A DNA stretch of 64,000 nucleotides from Neurospora crassa OR74A (GCF_000182925.2 NC_026503.1:4216001-4280000), one strand, 5' to 3'; positions 14,166-28,046 are shown, counted from the stretch's first letter. Notes: a model not told the origin generated them from the sequence alone. Numbers and translations are program-made.

Positions 14166-15336
14166 AACGGCACAGCCTGCAGGTGATCGTGTTCACGGGA
14201 TTCCTTGGTGTGTCTCTCTCTCTCTTGTCTACCCTGTCCCAACTTTCGGTTGTAGGCCTTGAGCCGTGCAGGGGGGGGATGGTAAATTACGGTTCGTCTG
14301 GCAGTTCGTCGGATAGTTCGGGGTCATAATTCAGGGGGAGATGTTCGGGGGGAGATGTTGCTTGATGGTAGAAAGCGATTCTCAATTGAAATTCCGATGC
14401 GTCGGTGGGCTCAGTCAGTTGTTTGCTGGGTAGGTGGGTACACTCCATACAGTATGTACATATGTGGTTTAGGGAAGAGAAGGGAAGTGTGTGGCTTGTC
14501 CGCCGTGATCCGGACTCCGAGGCTTTGGAAAATGTGAATGTGATAAGGGTGAGTGAGGTAAGGTGAGGTAGGTAATACCGGATTACGGGTATTGATGTTG
14601 GGTGTTGGTGTGAGGGGGTTTTTTTGCCACAACACTATTATTAATATGGATTATTATCACCGCTGACCTTGGAGTCAACGGGGTCGGTGGTGTTGTTGCT
14701 TGATGTGCTGGGCTTAGTACGATATGAAGCTGTTATGGAATAGTGCCTACCGCCACAGATCACTCTGCTAGATAGCTACGTAGTATAATTCACATGTCGT
14801 GGTCAATTCGGTGCTGTTCCTACTTGATTAATCGGGTTGATGCGCTGTAAGCTGGAATAACGTCCGCCATCGAAAAACCATACTGATTGATACTCAAGGA
14901 TCATACATCGGCAGCTTCATATTTCGCTGCTACCATGTCATCATGATTTCATGCAATACACTTTTTACTACATATACAAATTCGCTTTTGGCCCATCCTT
15001 CCATTCATCCTGTCATATCCGTCCTTGCTTTCGTAACCATCAGTTCCAATTGCTACCCATCACGCTATTCCATGCTTGCTTTGACCAACACTTGTTTTAT
15101 CTATCCAACACTACACCATGAACATCACAAGAATTTTTGTATGGTGACTTGCTTCATTCGTCGCATTGCGACGTGCTACTGTCGCTCTTACTCCACCTCC
15201 CGACTTGACGCTGCTATGCTTTGGGAGGTGGAAAGAACGACCAATCACCTTCGGCTCGCAACGACGTTGACGAAGAAGTTGGCATTAATGTCAGCGACAA
15301 AGAGTCATAATGTGATGACTGCCGTGATGAAGCTTC

Positions 15337-18300
15337 TCACTCCAACACCTCGTTGAGCAGACCAGCTTCCTTGACGAGTCCATGGAAGATGCCACGCTTC
15401 TTGATCAGCTCCTTCGGCGTGTCGAACTCGGCTACCTCACCCTTGTCGAGCACGACGACACGGTCGCTGTCAAGGATGGTGTTGATACGGTGCGCGACTG
15501 TGATGATGGTACGGTTGGCGAACAGGTGGCTGCGCAGCGTCTGCTGGAGCAGCGCGTCCGTCTGCACGTCCACGGCCGCCGTGGCCTCGTCGAGAACCAA
15601 GATGTTGGATGGGGTGAGCAGGGCTCGGGCCAGGGAGACCAGCTGACGTTGACCTTGGGAGAGGTTGGATCCTGGAAGGGGGTGCAATGGTTAGTTCTCC
15701 AATCTCAACATCTGATGCAGCTGTTTGGGAGGGGGGGAATGACGGCGCAGCCCTCATCCATCCAACCGGTATCACTAGTGTGTGCCACTAAAGCACACCG
15801 CAATCCTGTTCTGCATCCTGGTGGCATTGGGAGGTGTTACGCCACCAAATGCTCGATAGGGCACTCCGCCACTACCACCCAGGGACTCAAAATAGAATCA
15901 CCGGATATTGGAGCCAGGGGGTCTGCAAGAACGTAGAACGGGGCGAGTGGTGCATTGGATGATAACCGGAGTATCGCTCGGCATAACCAGAAACGAAATA
16001 ACAAAGCAAAGACTGGCAATAAGTAGAGGTAGATCGATAGGCACATTGGTGAATGGCTGTAGGTCGGTGAAGAATAGGATGTAGAGGAACCGTGCCGGAG
16101 ACCTGGGCACTGTGTGACTACAACTGATGATGATGAAGGTGAAGAGATCACAACGATGGGGAGTACACGGAATCTCCGTTGTAATTGCACACATGCGCGG
16201 GACGATCATGCAGGGGACAGACTGGTGGATAGGGGTTGTAGATGACTGAAAAGGACAGAACACGAGCGGCAAAAGCAGATAGCATCATGGCAAAAGCAAA
16301 TGCTGAGCTCGCAGCTTGGGAGCTCGCTTCGAAATGCCGCGCGGAAGGAAAGAAAGCCCATGCCAGTCCCGCCACCTTCCCGCCGCCGGCGACAAACTTC
16401 TGGCTGACATGCTGCGTGGTCAAGTAGGCAAGGAGACAGGAGGAGATGTGTCTGCAAGGCGAGCTATCACCGCCATGCGACAGGATCTCATGTTGCCGCA
16501 AGGATGGCGGGCAGGAAGAGACGAGAAAAAGTTGGGTCGTGCAAGGCAACCAGCCGCAACTTGCGACCGTCGAGATCATCGACGAGGATCGATCCACACC
16601 AACCGTGATGTGTGCGTGCGTGCGTGCGTGTGTGTGGGTGTGTGTGAGAGGAGATAAGACGAAGAACCTCGCATTCGAAAGCCGACAGAAGCCGGCCGCG
16701 CAGGAAGAAAACACAAGGGAACACGAGCTGTTGCGATGGGGAAATTTCTAAGCTTACCTCCTTCGTTAATCTTGGCCTCGAGTCCACCTTCCATAGAAGC
16801 GACGTGATCCTTTAGCCGAGCATGTTCTGTACCGAGCGAGTCAGTTAGCATAATGTGCCACAGCAGTGCAGTGCCGAGCCAGATTTGACAATGTACAGTA
16901 CATGTTGACAATGACTATACACACACACCACGTGGTCACCAAGGGAACGGGGGCTGGTAGTCACAATACGTACCCAGGACGCTCCAGAGTTCTGTGTCAT
17001 CATGGACATGACCGGGGTCGAGGTTGTCCCGAATCGTGCCTTCAAACAGAGCCGCATCTTGTGGAATGATGGCCAGGCGACGGCGCAGATCCAGCAAACC
17101 AATGCTCGAGGTGTTGATTCCGTCAATGGTAATGTTGCCCGAGTCGGCCTCGATGATACGGAACAAGGCCAAAGTTAGCGAAGACTTGCCAGCACCAGTC
17201 CGTCCGACAACGCCAATCTTCTCGTGCGACTTGATGTCGAGCTTGATGTTCTTGAGAACCAGGTCAAGGCCCTCGCGATAGCGTGCGCTGTAGTTGTTGA
17301 ACTCAACCTCGCCGCGAGCGGGCCAGCTTGCAGGCGGCCTGTTGCGGTGAATGATCTCCGGGGCTTCGCTAGGAATACGAGCGTACTCGAGAACACGCTC
17401 GACCGAGACAATGTTGGTCTCCACCTCGACAGTCTGGCGGACAATCCAGTTGAGCGAGGTGGTGATCGTGAAGGCGTAGGACATGGCAAGGCCCACCCAT
17501 CCTGCGCTGAGCGGGGCACCGTTGCTAACGGCAATGACAGATAAACCAGCGGCAGCGAGAATGACGATACCACCGATGAACTCCAGTCTCACGGCCAGCC
17601 ACCTGTTGGCGCTGACGGAGGGGAAGTATGCGCGCAGGTTCGCATCCACTCGCCACTCGTTCTCGAGCTCAAATCTGTCCTGTTGTCTGTATGCACGGAT
17701 TGTCGTGATGCCGCCCAAAGATTCCTGGAAGTGGGCATAGATCGGACTACGGCTCACACTGTCCAGTCTCTTGAGCTCTCGGGATGTGCGCAAGTAGTAT
17801 CTCTGAATGAAGATGTACATGGCTCCCAGAGGTATGATCAGACCAGCAAAAAGCGGCGTGGCAACGGCGATGAGGACAAGCGTGAACCCAGATTTGGCGA
17901 GATTGTTAAACAGCATGTTGAACGTCCGAGCGAGTACTTCATCCACACGGTAAATGTCACTACAGGAAGGCAAAGTCAGCATGTTGCATCTTACTAGCTT
18001 GAGAGCACCGCATAATGCTCGGTACAACCCCAGCAGTCAGGTGTGACAGGCAATGAGTGGGGAAGAAGGTTGAGACTTGTATCAAGACAGATCCAGCCTC
18101 GGTTGAGGTCCACCTCACACTGTAGTGCATCCCGTACGACATCGAGAACTGAACGGGCCGGGAAAGAAGAAGGGGAAACACTGGCTCACCTGGAGAATCG
18201 GTTCAGAATTCGGCCGGCTGGTGTGACATCGAAAAAGGACATCGGTGCCCTGAAGATTGCTGTTGCCATTCTCTCATGCAGCTTCCGAGATGCCTGATTG

Positions 18301-21300
18301 GGCCGCGCGTGAGTATACCTTCAACAGTTTTCAGTTTTGACGAGCTTACCTCGATGGAGCAGAAGATCCAGAGAACCAGAGTTTGCAAAACAGTAAGACC
18401 TGCCGCGCCGACGCCGAACACGAAGTAGATACCAAGATACTTGCCCACTTGAGGGTTGCCTCCGGCTTGAGTGTTCTTGTCGGACCAGCTCTTCAACCAA
18501 ATGCCACCAGCTATACGAGATGTTGTGTTAGACCTACACCTATCAAGAGAATGATGAAGTATTCCACAAAAGTATGGACCGCGCAGACATCAACTGGCGC
18601 GGTCTGCGCGGACCAGAGATACAATAGGTTGTGTCTTCCATCCAAAACACAGACGCGCGAGGGTATGAAAACAAAGGGAGGGGAAAACGATAGAAAGCAT
18701 GACTTACCAATCTGGGCGACTTGGGCAGCAAGGAGAGTAAGTAGGTAGAACGCAACGGCGCCAAGGTTGCTTGTCTTGGCATACTCGCCGTAGACTGTAT
18801 CAATGATTAGCATGAGATGTTGTTAGAACCGCAAGGACAGAGATTACTTACCTGACCACTTGACCTTGCCTTGCTCAGAGTGTTCCTTAGCCTGTCTCGT
18901 CTTGCTGTTCGGAGCTTCCTCGTCACCGAGCTTGCCTCTGGGACCCCTGAAGCTTGCAGTGCTGGCACGACGCAGAGTACCCATGCTTCCAGTTCTCCTC
19001 TTGCCAGCAGCCGACGAACTTCCGGGACCAGGCTTGATGGCCTGAAGTGTGGTGAGTCCTTCTTGTGCTTCCTCCATTTCATCCTTTTCCTGGCCAGCCT
19101 CTGCCTCGATCACCGTAGAGGTCTCGCTGTCGCTACCATTAGGGGAAGAGCCACTCGGTGAGCTGGAACCAGAATCGTTCTGACCGGCAGACTTGATCAG
19201 TTCGGAAACGAGGCCCTTCATGGCCATGAGCTGGCGATAAGTGCCCTTCTCGACAATCTCGCCGTCGCTAAGCAAGCAGATGTAATCGGACTGTACAAGG
19301 ACAGGGATGGAGTTGGTGGCCAGAATTCTGGTCTTGGAGGCAAGGAGACCCTTAGGACCGAGAACATGATTGATGATGTGGCGTCCAACGTGGGAGTCAA
19401 CAGCCGAAAGACAATCGTCCAGCAAGTAGATGTCCGCCCTAGCATAGACAGCTCTAGCCAAAGCCACACGAGCCTTCTGACCACCGCTAAGAGAAATACC
19501 ACGTTCTCCAACAACCGTCTCGTCTCCATCAGGAAGCTGAGCAAAGTCGTCAACGAGAGCGCACGCCTTGACCGTCTTGTCGTAAAACTCCGCATCGAAC
19601 CTGTAACCGAAAACAATGTTCTCTCGCACAGTGGCATTCATAATCCAAGGGTTCTGAGCGACATAGGCGACATTTCCATGAACCTCGACCTCGCCCTTAA
19701 TCTTCCATAGATCGCCCAGAATACTTTGCAGGAACGAACTCTTGCCTGCACCAACACGGCCCACGATGCAGGACAACTCGCCCTTGTGTGCGCGGAAGTT
19801 GATGTCGGTAAGAACGGGCTTGTTCTCGTGACGGTTCCAGGAGAAAGTACCGTCACGGATAACTACCGTCTCTTCTCCAAGCTCCTGAGCGGGGGGCTTG
19901 ACGATGATAGCGTCAGGCTGAATCTCCTCAGCGGTGAGGTAGGAGGTAAGACGACCGACAGCGACACTGGCCTCAATGATAGAGGTGATGACCATGGGAA
20001 GAACAGCAAGAGGGAAAGTGAGCAAGTTGAACAAGGCAAGACAAGGGAAGACGATATCAGTCGTCAAAGGCCTGTCCTGGGTCCAGACAAACACGGCAAA
20101 GGTCGAGCATGAGACAAGGAATGGTGTAGTAGACCAGGTAAAGTTGGCGAAAGCCTGGCCAGCACCGATTTTGCGTAGGTTCTTAAGCTCCTGGTCGTTA
20201 CGGATATAGTTCAGCTTGTTCATAAAGGCGGTGCCCCATGCATACAACTTGATGCTCTTCATGTTGTTGACGATCTCGGCAATGAGACGGCTCCTGGCGT
20301 CCTTGTTCTTCATCTGCTGCTTTTGCAGGTTCTTCATGAACTTTGCGATCATGCCGTTGATGGGAATCATGACGATCATAACTCCGATACCCGCAAGCAT
20401 GGACCATCCAACAAGTTGGTAAAGAGAAAGCATGCAAAGAGTGATCTGGAACGGAGCAGACCACGCCTGCTGGGCGAATTGGGTCAAGTCCTGAAGACGC
20501 TGAGCATCGACAGCCATGTAGTTGACAATATCTCCGGTTGTCTTGCTGGCACGGCCTTCGTTGGACAGCTTAAGGGCCTTCCTGTAGATGGATGAAGTCA
20601 ATCCACCCTTGATCCTCATGCCGGTCTCAAAAGCGAGCTGGAAGTACTGGTGGATCATGGTGGTCTGGAAAGTGGCAACCGCAAACATGGCGAGAGAGAT
20701 GGCAGCACCCTTGATCACGGGTTGCGGCTCCTGTCCCTCACGGTAAGAGTCAATAAAGCTGATCAGGTACCTGAGGAGCTGGGGCTGCGCGAAAGCCGAT
20801 AGATCGTTTCCAATCTTGAAGAAGGCAGCAAGGATGTAAGGACCGCCGTAGGCACGGAAAAGGGCGAGCCACAGGGAGGGCTTCTTCTTCTTGTTCAACT
20901 CGTGTTCCCATGCCTTGGCAAACGCTCCACCGGTAGTCTTGGTAGTATCGCTCTTTGCCAGTCCCCAGAGATCCTCCTCGGTCAGATACTGGGCATAGCC
21001 GTGCTTCATCATAGGAGTCATCCACGAGAAAGTCAGTCTGGAGAAAACGGTCGCATAATCCACCGGGCATTCCGGTTCGTCGATCAGAGCCTCATAGGCA
21101 GTATCCTTCTTGGGCCACAACCACTCGACCAAGAACTCGACCACAGAGAGACCGAAGCCGATGCAGTAGGTGATGAAGTAGGCCTCGTTCTTGGCATAGA
21201 TTTGCTGAGAAATGAGGGACCTGAGCTTGACTGCAAGGGCGATGAGGAGCAACAGCCAGTAGAAGAGAACGACGCCGTTTGCATTGCGGAGGCGCGCGTG

Positions 21301-21852
21301 TTCGAGCCACTGGATGGCAAAGATGACGAAGAGCGAGAGAATGGTTCCGGCTGTGGTCCAGACTCTGAAATCGCCATACCAGATATTGGGGTAGCTGACG
21401 ATCTGTATAGCCAGTTGGACGGTAACGTCGGCTATGATGAAACCTAGGAGTACCTTTTGCGAAAAATGTTAGACATATGCCGCACTTCTTGTCTTGCTTC
21501 GACAGTTGTAACGTACCTGCTTCAGCCAGAAATGCCAGTCCTTGGCCACTGGCGTTGGCGTCTTCCTCTTCACCAACCACCATACCGCGGCGGATCCTGC
21601 AACAAGACCAAAGGCAGCAACCGAGGCCACCCACACGTCGATAAAACACGGCGTGAAATCATATCGAAAGGGACTCATCGGTCCCCATCCCTCCTCGTTA
21701 CCGCATAGCGGCTGCTTGAAGTCCTTTGACGCCGCAAGATAACCGCTACCCAGGTCGAAAACGGAAGGGCGATAACCAGTAAACGAGCCGCTCTCGTAAA
21801 AAAGGACCCTCTGCGAGCCGAAGCCGTCGCTGTCTATATATTCGAGCCCCAT
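15337..21852 (-). CDS. YCF1: ABC transporter, ABCC/MRP subfamily, Ycf1-like vacuolar glutathione-conjugate/metal pump
   Basis: Eight exons: 21517-21852, 18852-21453, 18708-18794, 18510-18350, 18293-18190, 17959-16974, 16826-16758 and 15671-15337. All phases close to give 1559 aa (yeast Ycf1 is 1515). The N-terminus has the Ycf1/MRP TMD0 signature ([14 protein letters not shown]). NBD1 has Walker [10 protein letters not shown] (677-685), LSGGQ (767-771) and Walker B IYLLDD (787-792). A Ser/Glu-rich linker with an RRAS site (about 850-979) resembles the Ycf1 regulatory linker. NBD2 has Walker [10 protein letters not shown] (1349-1357), LSQGQ (1452-1456), a Walker B with DE at 1476-1477, and an AHR switch. 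Such pumps export glutathione conjugates and Cd or As thiolates into the vacuole. The start is uncertain: I use the first in-frame ATG, which leaves about 50 extra residues before the conserved region. The intron inside NBD2 is unusually long (1086 nt). Confidence 0.94.
15672..16757 (-). other. 1086-nt intron inside NBD2 of the ABC transporter
   Basis: The donor GTAAGC follows the codons for NEGG, and the acceptor TTCCAG precedes the exon coding SNLSQGQRQ. Joining them restores the MRP signature region without missing residues, so the whole stretch is intronic. The other introns of this gene are 56-230 nt. It contains a TG/CG microsatellite and no recognisable coding sequence. Confidence 0.85.
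16609..16647. repeat. (TGCG)n/(TG)n microsatellite within the long transporter intron
   Basis: Alternating purine-pyrimidine TGCG units grade into TG units. Such sequence is prone to slippage and can adopt Z-DNA. Confidence 0.85.
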
Positions 21853-23827
21853 TGGCGCAACTATACCCTCGTAGCAATGTCCAAACGCGTCATAGCACGG
21901 GGTAAGGTCGTGGGTTTTGCAGGCTCTTTGCGCTCGGGAAAAAAGCAAAGTTGAAAAGTTATGCGACGAGACGTGTAAGTCGGGAGTCGGTTCTCGTCGG
22001 TGTCACACGCTGAAAGACCTTTCGGGTTGCCCACAGCGGGATCACAACAGAATCGTCGCCGAAGTATATAGTATGATACTCGTCTTGACTTTGTTTGTCT
22101 GGAGTTGTAGGTAGGTAGGCAGTAGTAAAGTTGTGGTTGTGGTGCCGTCAGTCGTGGGTCGTCTCCCACCTAACCTAGGGTAGTGCGGCGACTTGCTCAG
22201 TAATCAAGAGCGAGAGGAACCCTTGGAGAAAAAAGCTAAGATGAAACAAGAAAGAAGTGGAAGCTGTGGGATCGAAGGCAACAGCGGGCACTGCAATCCG
22301 TCTCTACCTAAACTGAAAGCTCGCCGACTACCTTGGCTACTTAGGCAGGCAGAACAGAGAACAGACGGCACTCAGTCGGAAAGAAAGACGGAGATAAGAG
22401 AGAGCCTTGCACTTTCCGCGGTTCGTGGCTGGCTCTTTCCTCGCGCTGGATGCAACTTTCTTTGGCGCATGTCACAGCAGATCGGCAAGTCAATTGGCCC
22501 GATGGCGACTTTTCCAAAGTGCACTCATAGCGCAGTACTCTGATCGCTGACAAATCCGCAGCATTCGTAGCGGAAGCAGGTCGTCGCTCTCATGTCCTTT
22601 TCTAACGGTCATTGCTGCCATTCCTGCAATCCCCACTCGACATTCGCACCTGTGCCCCACCAATGATGCCGTCCACTTTTACAGGCTTCCACAGCGTTCC
22701 CACGTTGCAAAGCCGCCTACTGCTTCGAACGCGCTAGCAGCCCAGAGTCGTGACGACAGCAACCTCGATATGTCAGGGCACAAAGCACGATTCTCGCCCG
22801 TCTAGTGCGCCGTTGAAGTATTCGATGTCGAGGAACCGTGATTCCGGCGGTGAAGATGATGGAAACTCGACACGTAGGCTTTGCCTCGAGCCTGGAAGAC
22901 GTGTTCAACTGGTGATATCTGATCCCATCCTTGGGGTTTTGAGGCCGGAAACAGACAGAACAAGTTCAGGTATCTTGGGTACCTCTATCGGGACGTCCCG
23001 CCCTGCTCACGGACCGTAATGGAACCCAGCGTGCCAGCGTCCATCTTCCGCTGAAGACAGGTGTACCTGAAGGTGAACGCTTGGCTTGGGGGAAGGATCT
23101 CACTGCACACAATAAATCACCAATACCACGCTAAGTGCGTTGGCAGGTTGTCCAGACTCATCAGATGTTTCACGAATTGAAGATGACAGCGGTGAGACAG
23201 TGTTATGGCGACAACGTGAAGCATCTGATATGCTCAGACGGCATGACTGGCTGTCTACCGATAGGCCGGCCAAAGTCGATGTTCAACATGAACGTATGAA
23301 GAGATAGACATGATATGTATTTTGACCCTCAACCTTGACATCGAAAGGATAAATGGGGCACTCATCCTCACAACAGCCGTCAAACTTTGAACCGTGATCC
23401 GAACTGCAGCTCTTACACTGCACCCACAATACACAAGACTATGTCTCACTGCCCCGCAAATAGAACTCGCGTGTAACACCAACTGACGGGCAGCACAACA
23501 GAGCAATGACGTTGAAGCCTGAAGGTGAGCTGCTGAAACTCCAAGCTCCGAGCAGTCCTCGTTGTCATCGTCTTCAACATACAAGTAGGTAATGAAACTG
23601 AAGCGAGACGGAGCTGGAGCACACCTCGCTTCTGAAATCAGTTGCCTACCCTCCACTCTACATTCATACTTACATACCTACCAAACTGCTTCCCCGCCCC
23701 GCCCCACCATTACATACCTCTACATGGACAGGATTGCGTATATACATTACCTAACCAGCTACCTACCGCCCGTGACAGCTTCTGGTACCTACCTAAAATT
23801 GACTCCATCCATCTTTTCCAGTTTGTG
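21853..23827. other. Divergent intergenic region between the transporter and the YjbQ-family gene
   Basis: About 2 kb with no recognisable gene. It should contain both promoters. TAGGTAGGTAGG-type runs occur at about 22108-22120, and C-rich plus CCTACC runs at about 23650-23800, just upstream of the plus-strand gene. I could not identify a specific binding site. Confidence 0.6.
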
Positions 23828-24756
23828 ATGCCTCCACGAACCGCCCCTCAAACTTCCCAAAAAACCACCATTTTACTCTTTCTCATTCTCCTCGTCGCCT
23901 TCTTCCCCAGCAGCTTTCACTACTTGTGGAACCTCCCGCTCAAACTTTTGGCTTTTCCTTTTGGTGTTTTGTCGTCGCTACTCTCCTCGTCAGGGACAAC
24001 AGCATCGCCGCCATCGACGTCATTGCCCAATTTTACTGAGCTTCCGTATTGTCAACAACCACCATCACAAGCCTCAGCCATGTCGTGGTCGCAAAAGACT
24101 TTTACACTGCCCGCTCAGTCCCGCGGAGCCTACTTGATTACGGACATTGTGACGAAGGAGGTGCCGGAGATCAAGCAGTATAAAGTGGGATTGCTGAATT
24201 TGTTCATTCAGCATACGAGCTGTGCGTTGAGCTTGAATGAGAATTGGGATCCGGTGCGTTTGACCCTTGAGGAATGAGTCTTTTGGATAATGCTCATATT
24301 TCGTAATTCCCTTGGATATACTATACCATACGATCCAAGTCACCTTTGAAGCTCGATGAAGAAATTATCATGCACATATATCAGCTCCTCGTCTGACTTT
24401 TCATGTATTGTCATCGTTATAGGATGTGAGACTGGACATGAGCGACACCCTCGACCGCATCGTGCCCGAGGCTACAAGCAAGAACCCGAACTTGTACCGA
24501 CACAACGACGAGGGCCCGGATGACTTTCCTGCCCACGTCAAGTCTTCCTTGATCGGTACTAGCGTGACGATTCCCATCACGAACGGAAAGCTGGTACGTT
24601 TGATACCTTGATGTCCACTAAAGCTTGTAGTCACTGACATCAATATGTCCTCAGGCCACCGGCACATGGCAAGGCATCTGGTATCTCGAGTTCCGCGCTC
24701 ACAAGCACAGGCGCAACATAGTAGCCACCATTCAAGGAGAAAAGGGAAAGGAGTAA
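23828..24756 (+). CDS. YjbQ/UPF0047 family protein with N-terminal membrane-type extension, 232 aa
   Basis: Three exons (23828-24253, 24423-24593, 24655-24756), all introns in phase 0. Residues 85-232 form the complete UPF0047/YjbQ fold. The domain opens with [11 protein letters not shown] and continues with the conserved [11 protein letters not shown] stretch (His 129), then [15 protein letters not shown] and the [12 protein letters not shown] end. Bacterial and archaeal members are about 140 aa and have been linked to thiamine phosphate synthase side activity; the physiological role in fungi is unclear. Here about 84 residues precede the domain, including a strongly hydrophobic segment at about 14-52 and a Ser/Thr/Pro linker. 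This suggests a signal anchor or organelle targeting. A second in-frame ATG at 24080 begins exactly at the usual family start, so a cytosolic short form is possible. Confidence 0.9.
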
Positions 24757-25189
24757 AGGTGTGTTGAAAAGCTATGATTATTTTTTCTTCTTCTTTAGAC
24801 CTAGTCTCAATACGAAGTAGCAAGAGCTCTGTCTTGTCTGTCATGCCTTTATCCCAACCCAGTCAGTCAGTGTCTCGCCTAATCTCACTCTTCCGCCATC
24901 TTTAGTCACCTTCGACCCTTTATTATCCTGCTCAGAATTATTAGAACAATGGAGGAGCAGAAACCCGCCTGGCTGTGCAGACGACACTGCTCCTCCTGTA
25001 GTCTAAACACTCATATCCTTAATCTTCATGCTCCTCGTACGGACGCGAACCAAGTGACTTATACGTTGAGCGATGCCGTGACAGTCAAAGTTCCTCGTCT
25101 TTTTTCGGCCCAGTCGCTGTGATCTCAACGGGCCCCGTCCTCGCGTCATGCATGTGTTTCAGCAGGGAAAAGAAAGACTGCTGTGCTCT
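24757..25189. other. Convergent 3' intergenic region
   Basis: 433 bp separate the stop codons of the YjbQ-family gene and the CFIm25 gene. Both 3' untranslated regions must lie here. T-rich runs occur soon after the first stop, at about 24779-24798. No coding sequence seen. Confidence 0.6.
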
Positions 25190-26081
<892 letters not shown>

Positions 26082-28046
26082 TTCGCCGTTTGTTCGTTGC
26101 GTTCTCTGTTGCGACACGACGGAATTGGTTCTTGGTGGGAAAGTGTGGCTGTTTGGTTCGGAAGAAGGAACCTATTGGTACAGGATCCCAAAGACCTAAG
26201 TGTACTTGAGAAATGGAGTCTGGAAATGGATCTTGTTACAACAGCTGTAGTGTCGACTTGGCGGTCGGTGTTCAACTTCGTGCCGACGCGATGCGCTCTC
26301 GGTGATGGACACGATTGAAGTGGGAGGACGGCAGTTCAGAAAGAAACTACTAAGCGGTCACTCGGTGTTTGTTGGGCGTTTTGGTACGACAGTGTGCAAT
26401 TTGGTCGCGAGTTTCCCTGGGGGGTCTGGGGGGAACGCAGCAGTTGGCGCGACTGACATTCCATTCAGAAATCGAGCCAAATCAGGAAGGCGGTCAAGTC
26501 CCAAGCTCCGAAAAGTTGTGGGTCGTAGCTCTATGGTGGAGCCGGCCAGGCACCCTCCTGGGCACTTAGAGCCGCATCCAACTCCCCCAACGTCAACATC
26601 TCTCGCCCAGATGCCATAAGCTCGAAAAACGGCCTCATGGACAACTACGAATTTTCTGGAACGGTGTCATCCGAGAACGTATTTCTTCAATTATGCTGTC
26701 CGTGGCGTTTGTCTAGCTGTTATACGCGAACAGTGTCCGAGCACTATACAATTCCGGACTCCCCATGGCATCTAGCCAGATCAATATATCGAGTTCTAGC
26801 CAAGCTTCGTCCATGAAAACTTGAAACACATATTCACTACTCCTGGCACGATGTCGGCCTCACAACTTTTAGAAAGCACTCTGATGGTATCTGTCTAGTG
26901 ATGTGTCTAATCACAGGATATATGTAGAAACAAGAAATCCCAACAGCTGGTGCAGCACGTCGTTGACACCAACCACGATACCATTTGGCCAACTGAACGT
27001 TTCAACATCTCGATATACTTGGTGGTCCTTACTACCATCGGTCCAAGAGGTTGCGGCGATCATGGCCTCGTTCTATTAACTCCATTATACCCATCGCATA
27101 CGCGTAACAGTGCATCAGCAATGAGGTGTTGACAATGGTCATCCAGGTCGCTGTCCTTGCCTCTGGGCTTCTTTTTAAAAGATGGGAAGAATGATTGGCC
27201 CAGCAGCTGCGATCGTACGGGACTTGCCCTCAGTCTTGGTTGACCCGGTTACCTTATCTATCCCACTCCTCCGGCACAAAGTTCACGGTCTGCTGTTCCA
27301 AACGTCTCAAAGTGAGGCGAGTCTATCAGTGTGGACGATTGGCCAGAATCTCTTGTTTCGTCTCATCTTCTGCTTTACAAACATGACCCCAGCTGATCAA
27401 AACAAAAGTACCCAGCCGAGCCAGACATTGAGAACCTCTACGGTTTGTTTACTCGGTCTCCCGCGGTTGCCCCGCAGTGTTCTCGACCAGAGGTCATCTG
27501 GACCCCTCCAACATTTCTCACTCTACTCACAATTCCATTCGTTCCCTTGCGTTTTCTTCCCTACGATCGTGGTGATATCACCTGTTGGTACCAATCAAGA
27601 CGCCCATTCACGTTTTGAACGTGAAGACCTGAGCCTGTTGTGTAAACGACGGATTCCCAGAAATCTGGGTATTGTGGCAGATCTTGGTAGGTATTCTAGA
27701 CACCTCTTCTGATTTTTTTCCCCCAACATTCTCCTTCCCAGTACTGACATCTGGATTAGTTCGTTGTCAACCGCTATTCTTGTCTTGCTATCACCACCAA
27801 AACAATCATTTCACATCTCATTTTCTTCTCACCAATCACTCGTGTGACGATCCAAATCGTGATCAAAGTCGAACTCGTCACTGCTCAATCAAGCGGTGAT
27901 GCTATTGAAGGTATGTCTATTAACAACAACAAATGTCATAACAGCAACTGGTTAACAATTGGGCATCAATGTAGCATTCACAACCAGACATTCGCTGTAC
28001 AAATCAAGGTCTTGAGTCAGCCTAACGTGCTGATGAAGCGAGCGCC
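26082..28046. other. Divergent intergenic region between CFIm25 and the dynamin-like GTPase gene
   Basis: About 2 kb without a recognisable gene. A 176-codon open frame at 27182-27712 has no family resemblance and is more likely chance or 5' leader. The stretch at about 27700-28046 is pyrimidine-rich and may be the untranslated leader of the GTPase gene. Confidence 0.55.

Larger units (their letters stand above)
2202..15336. other. 13.1 kb stretch without a convincing gene, upstream of the DUF2841 gene
   Basis: Base composition is ordinary and not RIP-like. Open frames exist on both strands but most are short, lack ATG or a recognisable family, and overlap one another. A minus-strand cluster at about 6.5-7.9 kb has one plausible intron and is reported separately as a finding. 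Simple-sequence tracts lie at 4126-4141, 13651-13674, 13799-13821 and 14134-14161. Because the transporter gene ends at 15337 on the same strand, all of this DNA is upstream of the gene starting at 2201. It may hold a long promoter, a long spliced 5' leader or non-coding transcripts. Confidence 0.6.

Noticed and set aside
16148-16714. 188-codon minus-strand frame within the transporter intron
   Set aside because: Low-complexity Ser/Thr/His-rich sequence over a microsatellite; the flanking exons join perfectly without it.
27182-27712. 176-codon plus-strand frame before the GTPase gene
   Set aside because: No domain, no conserved texture, and a position in a pyrimidine-rich leader region; likely chance.
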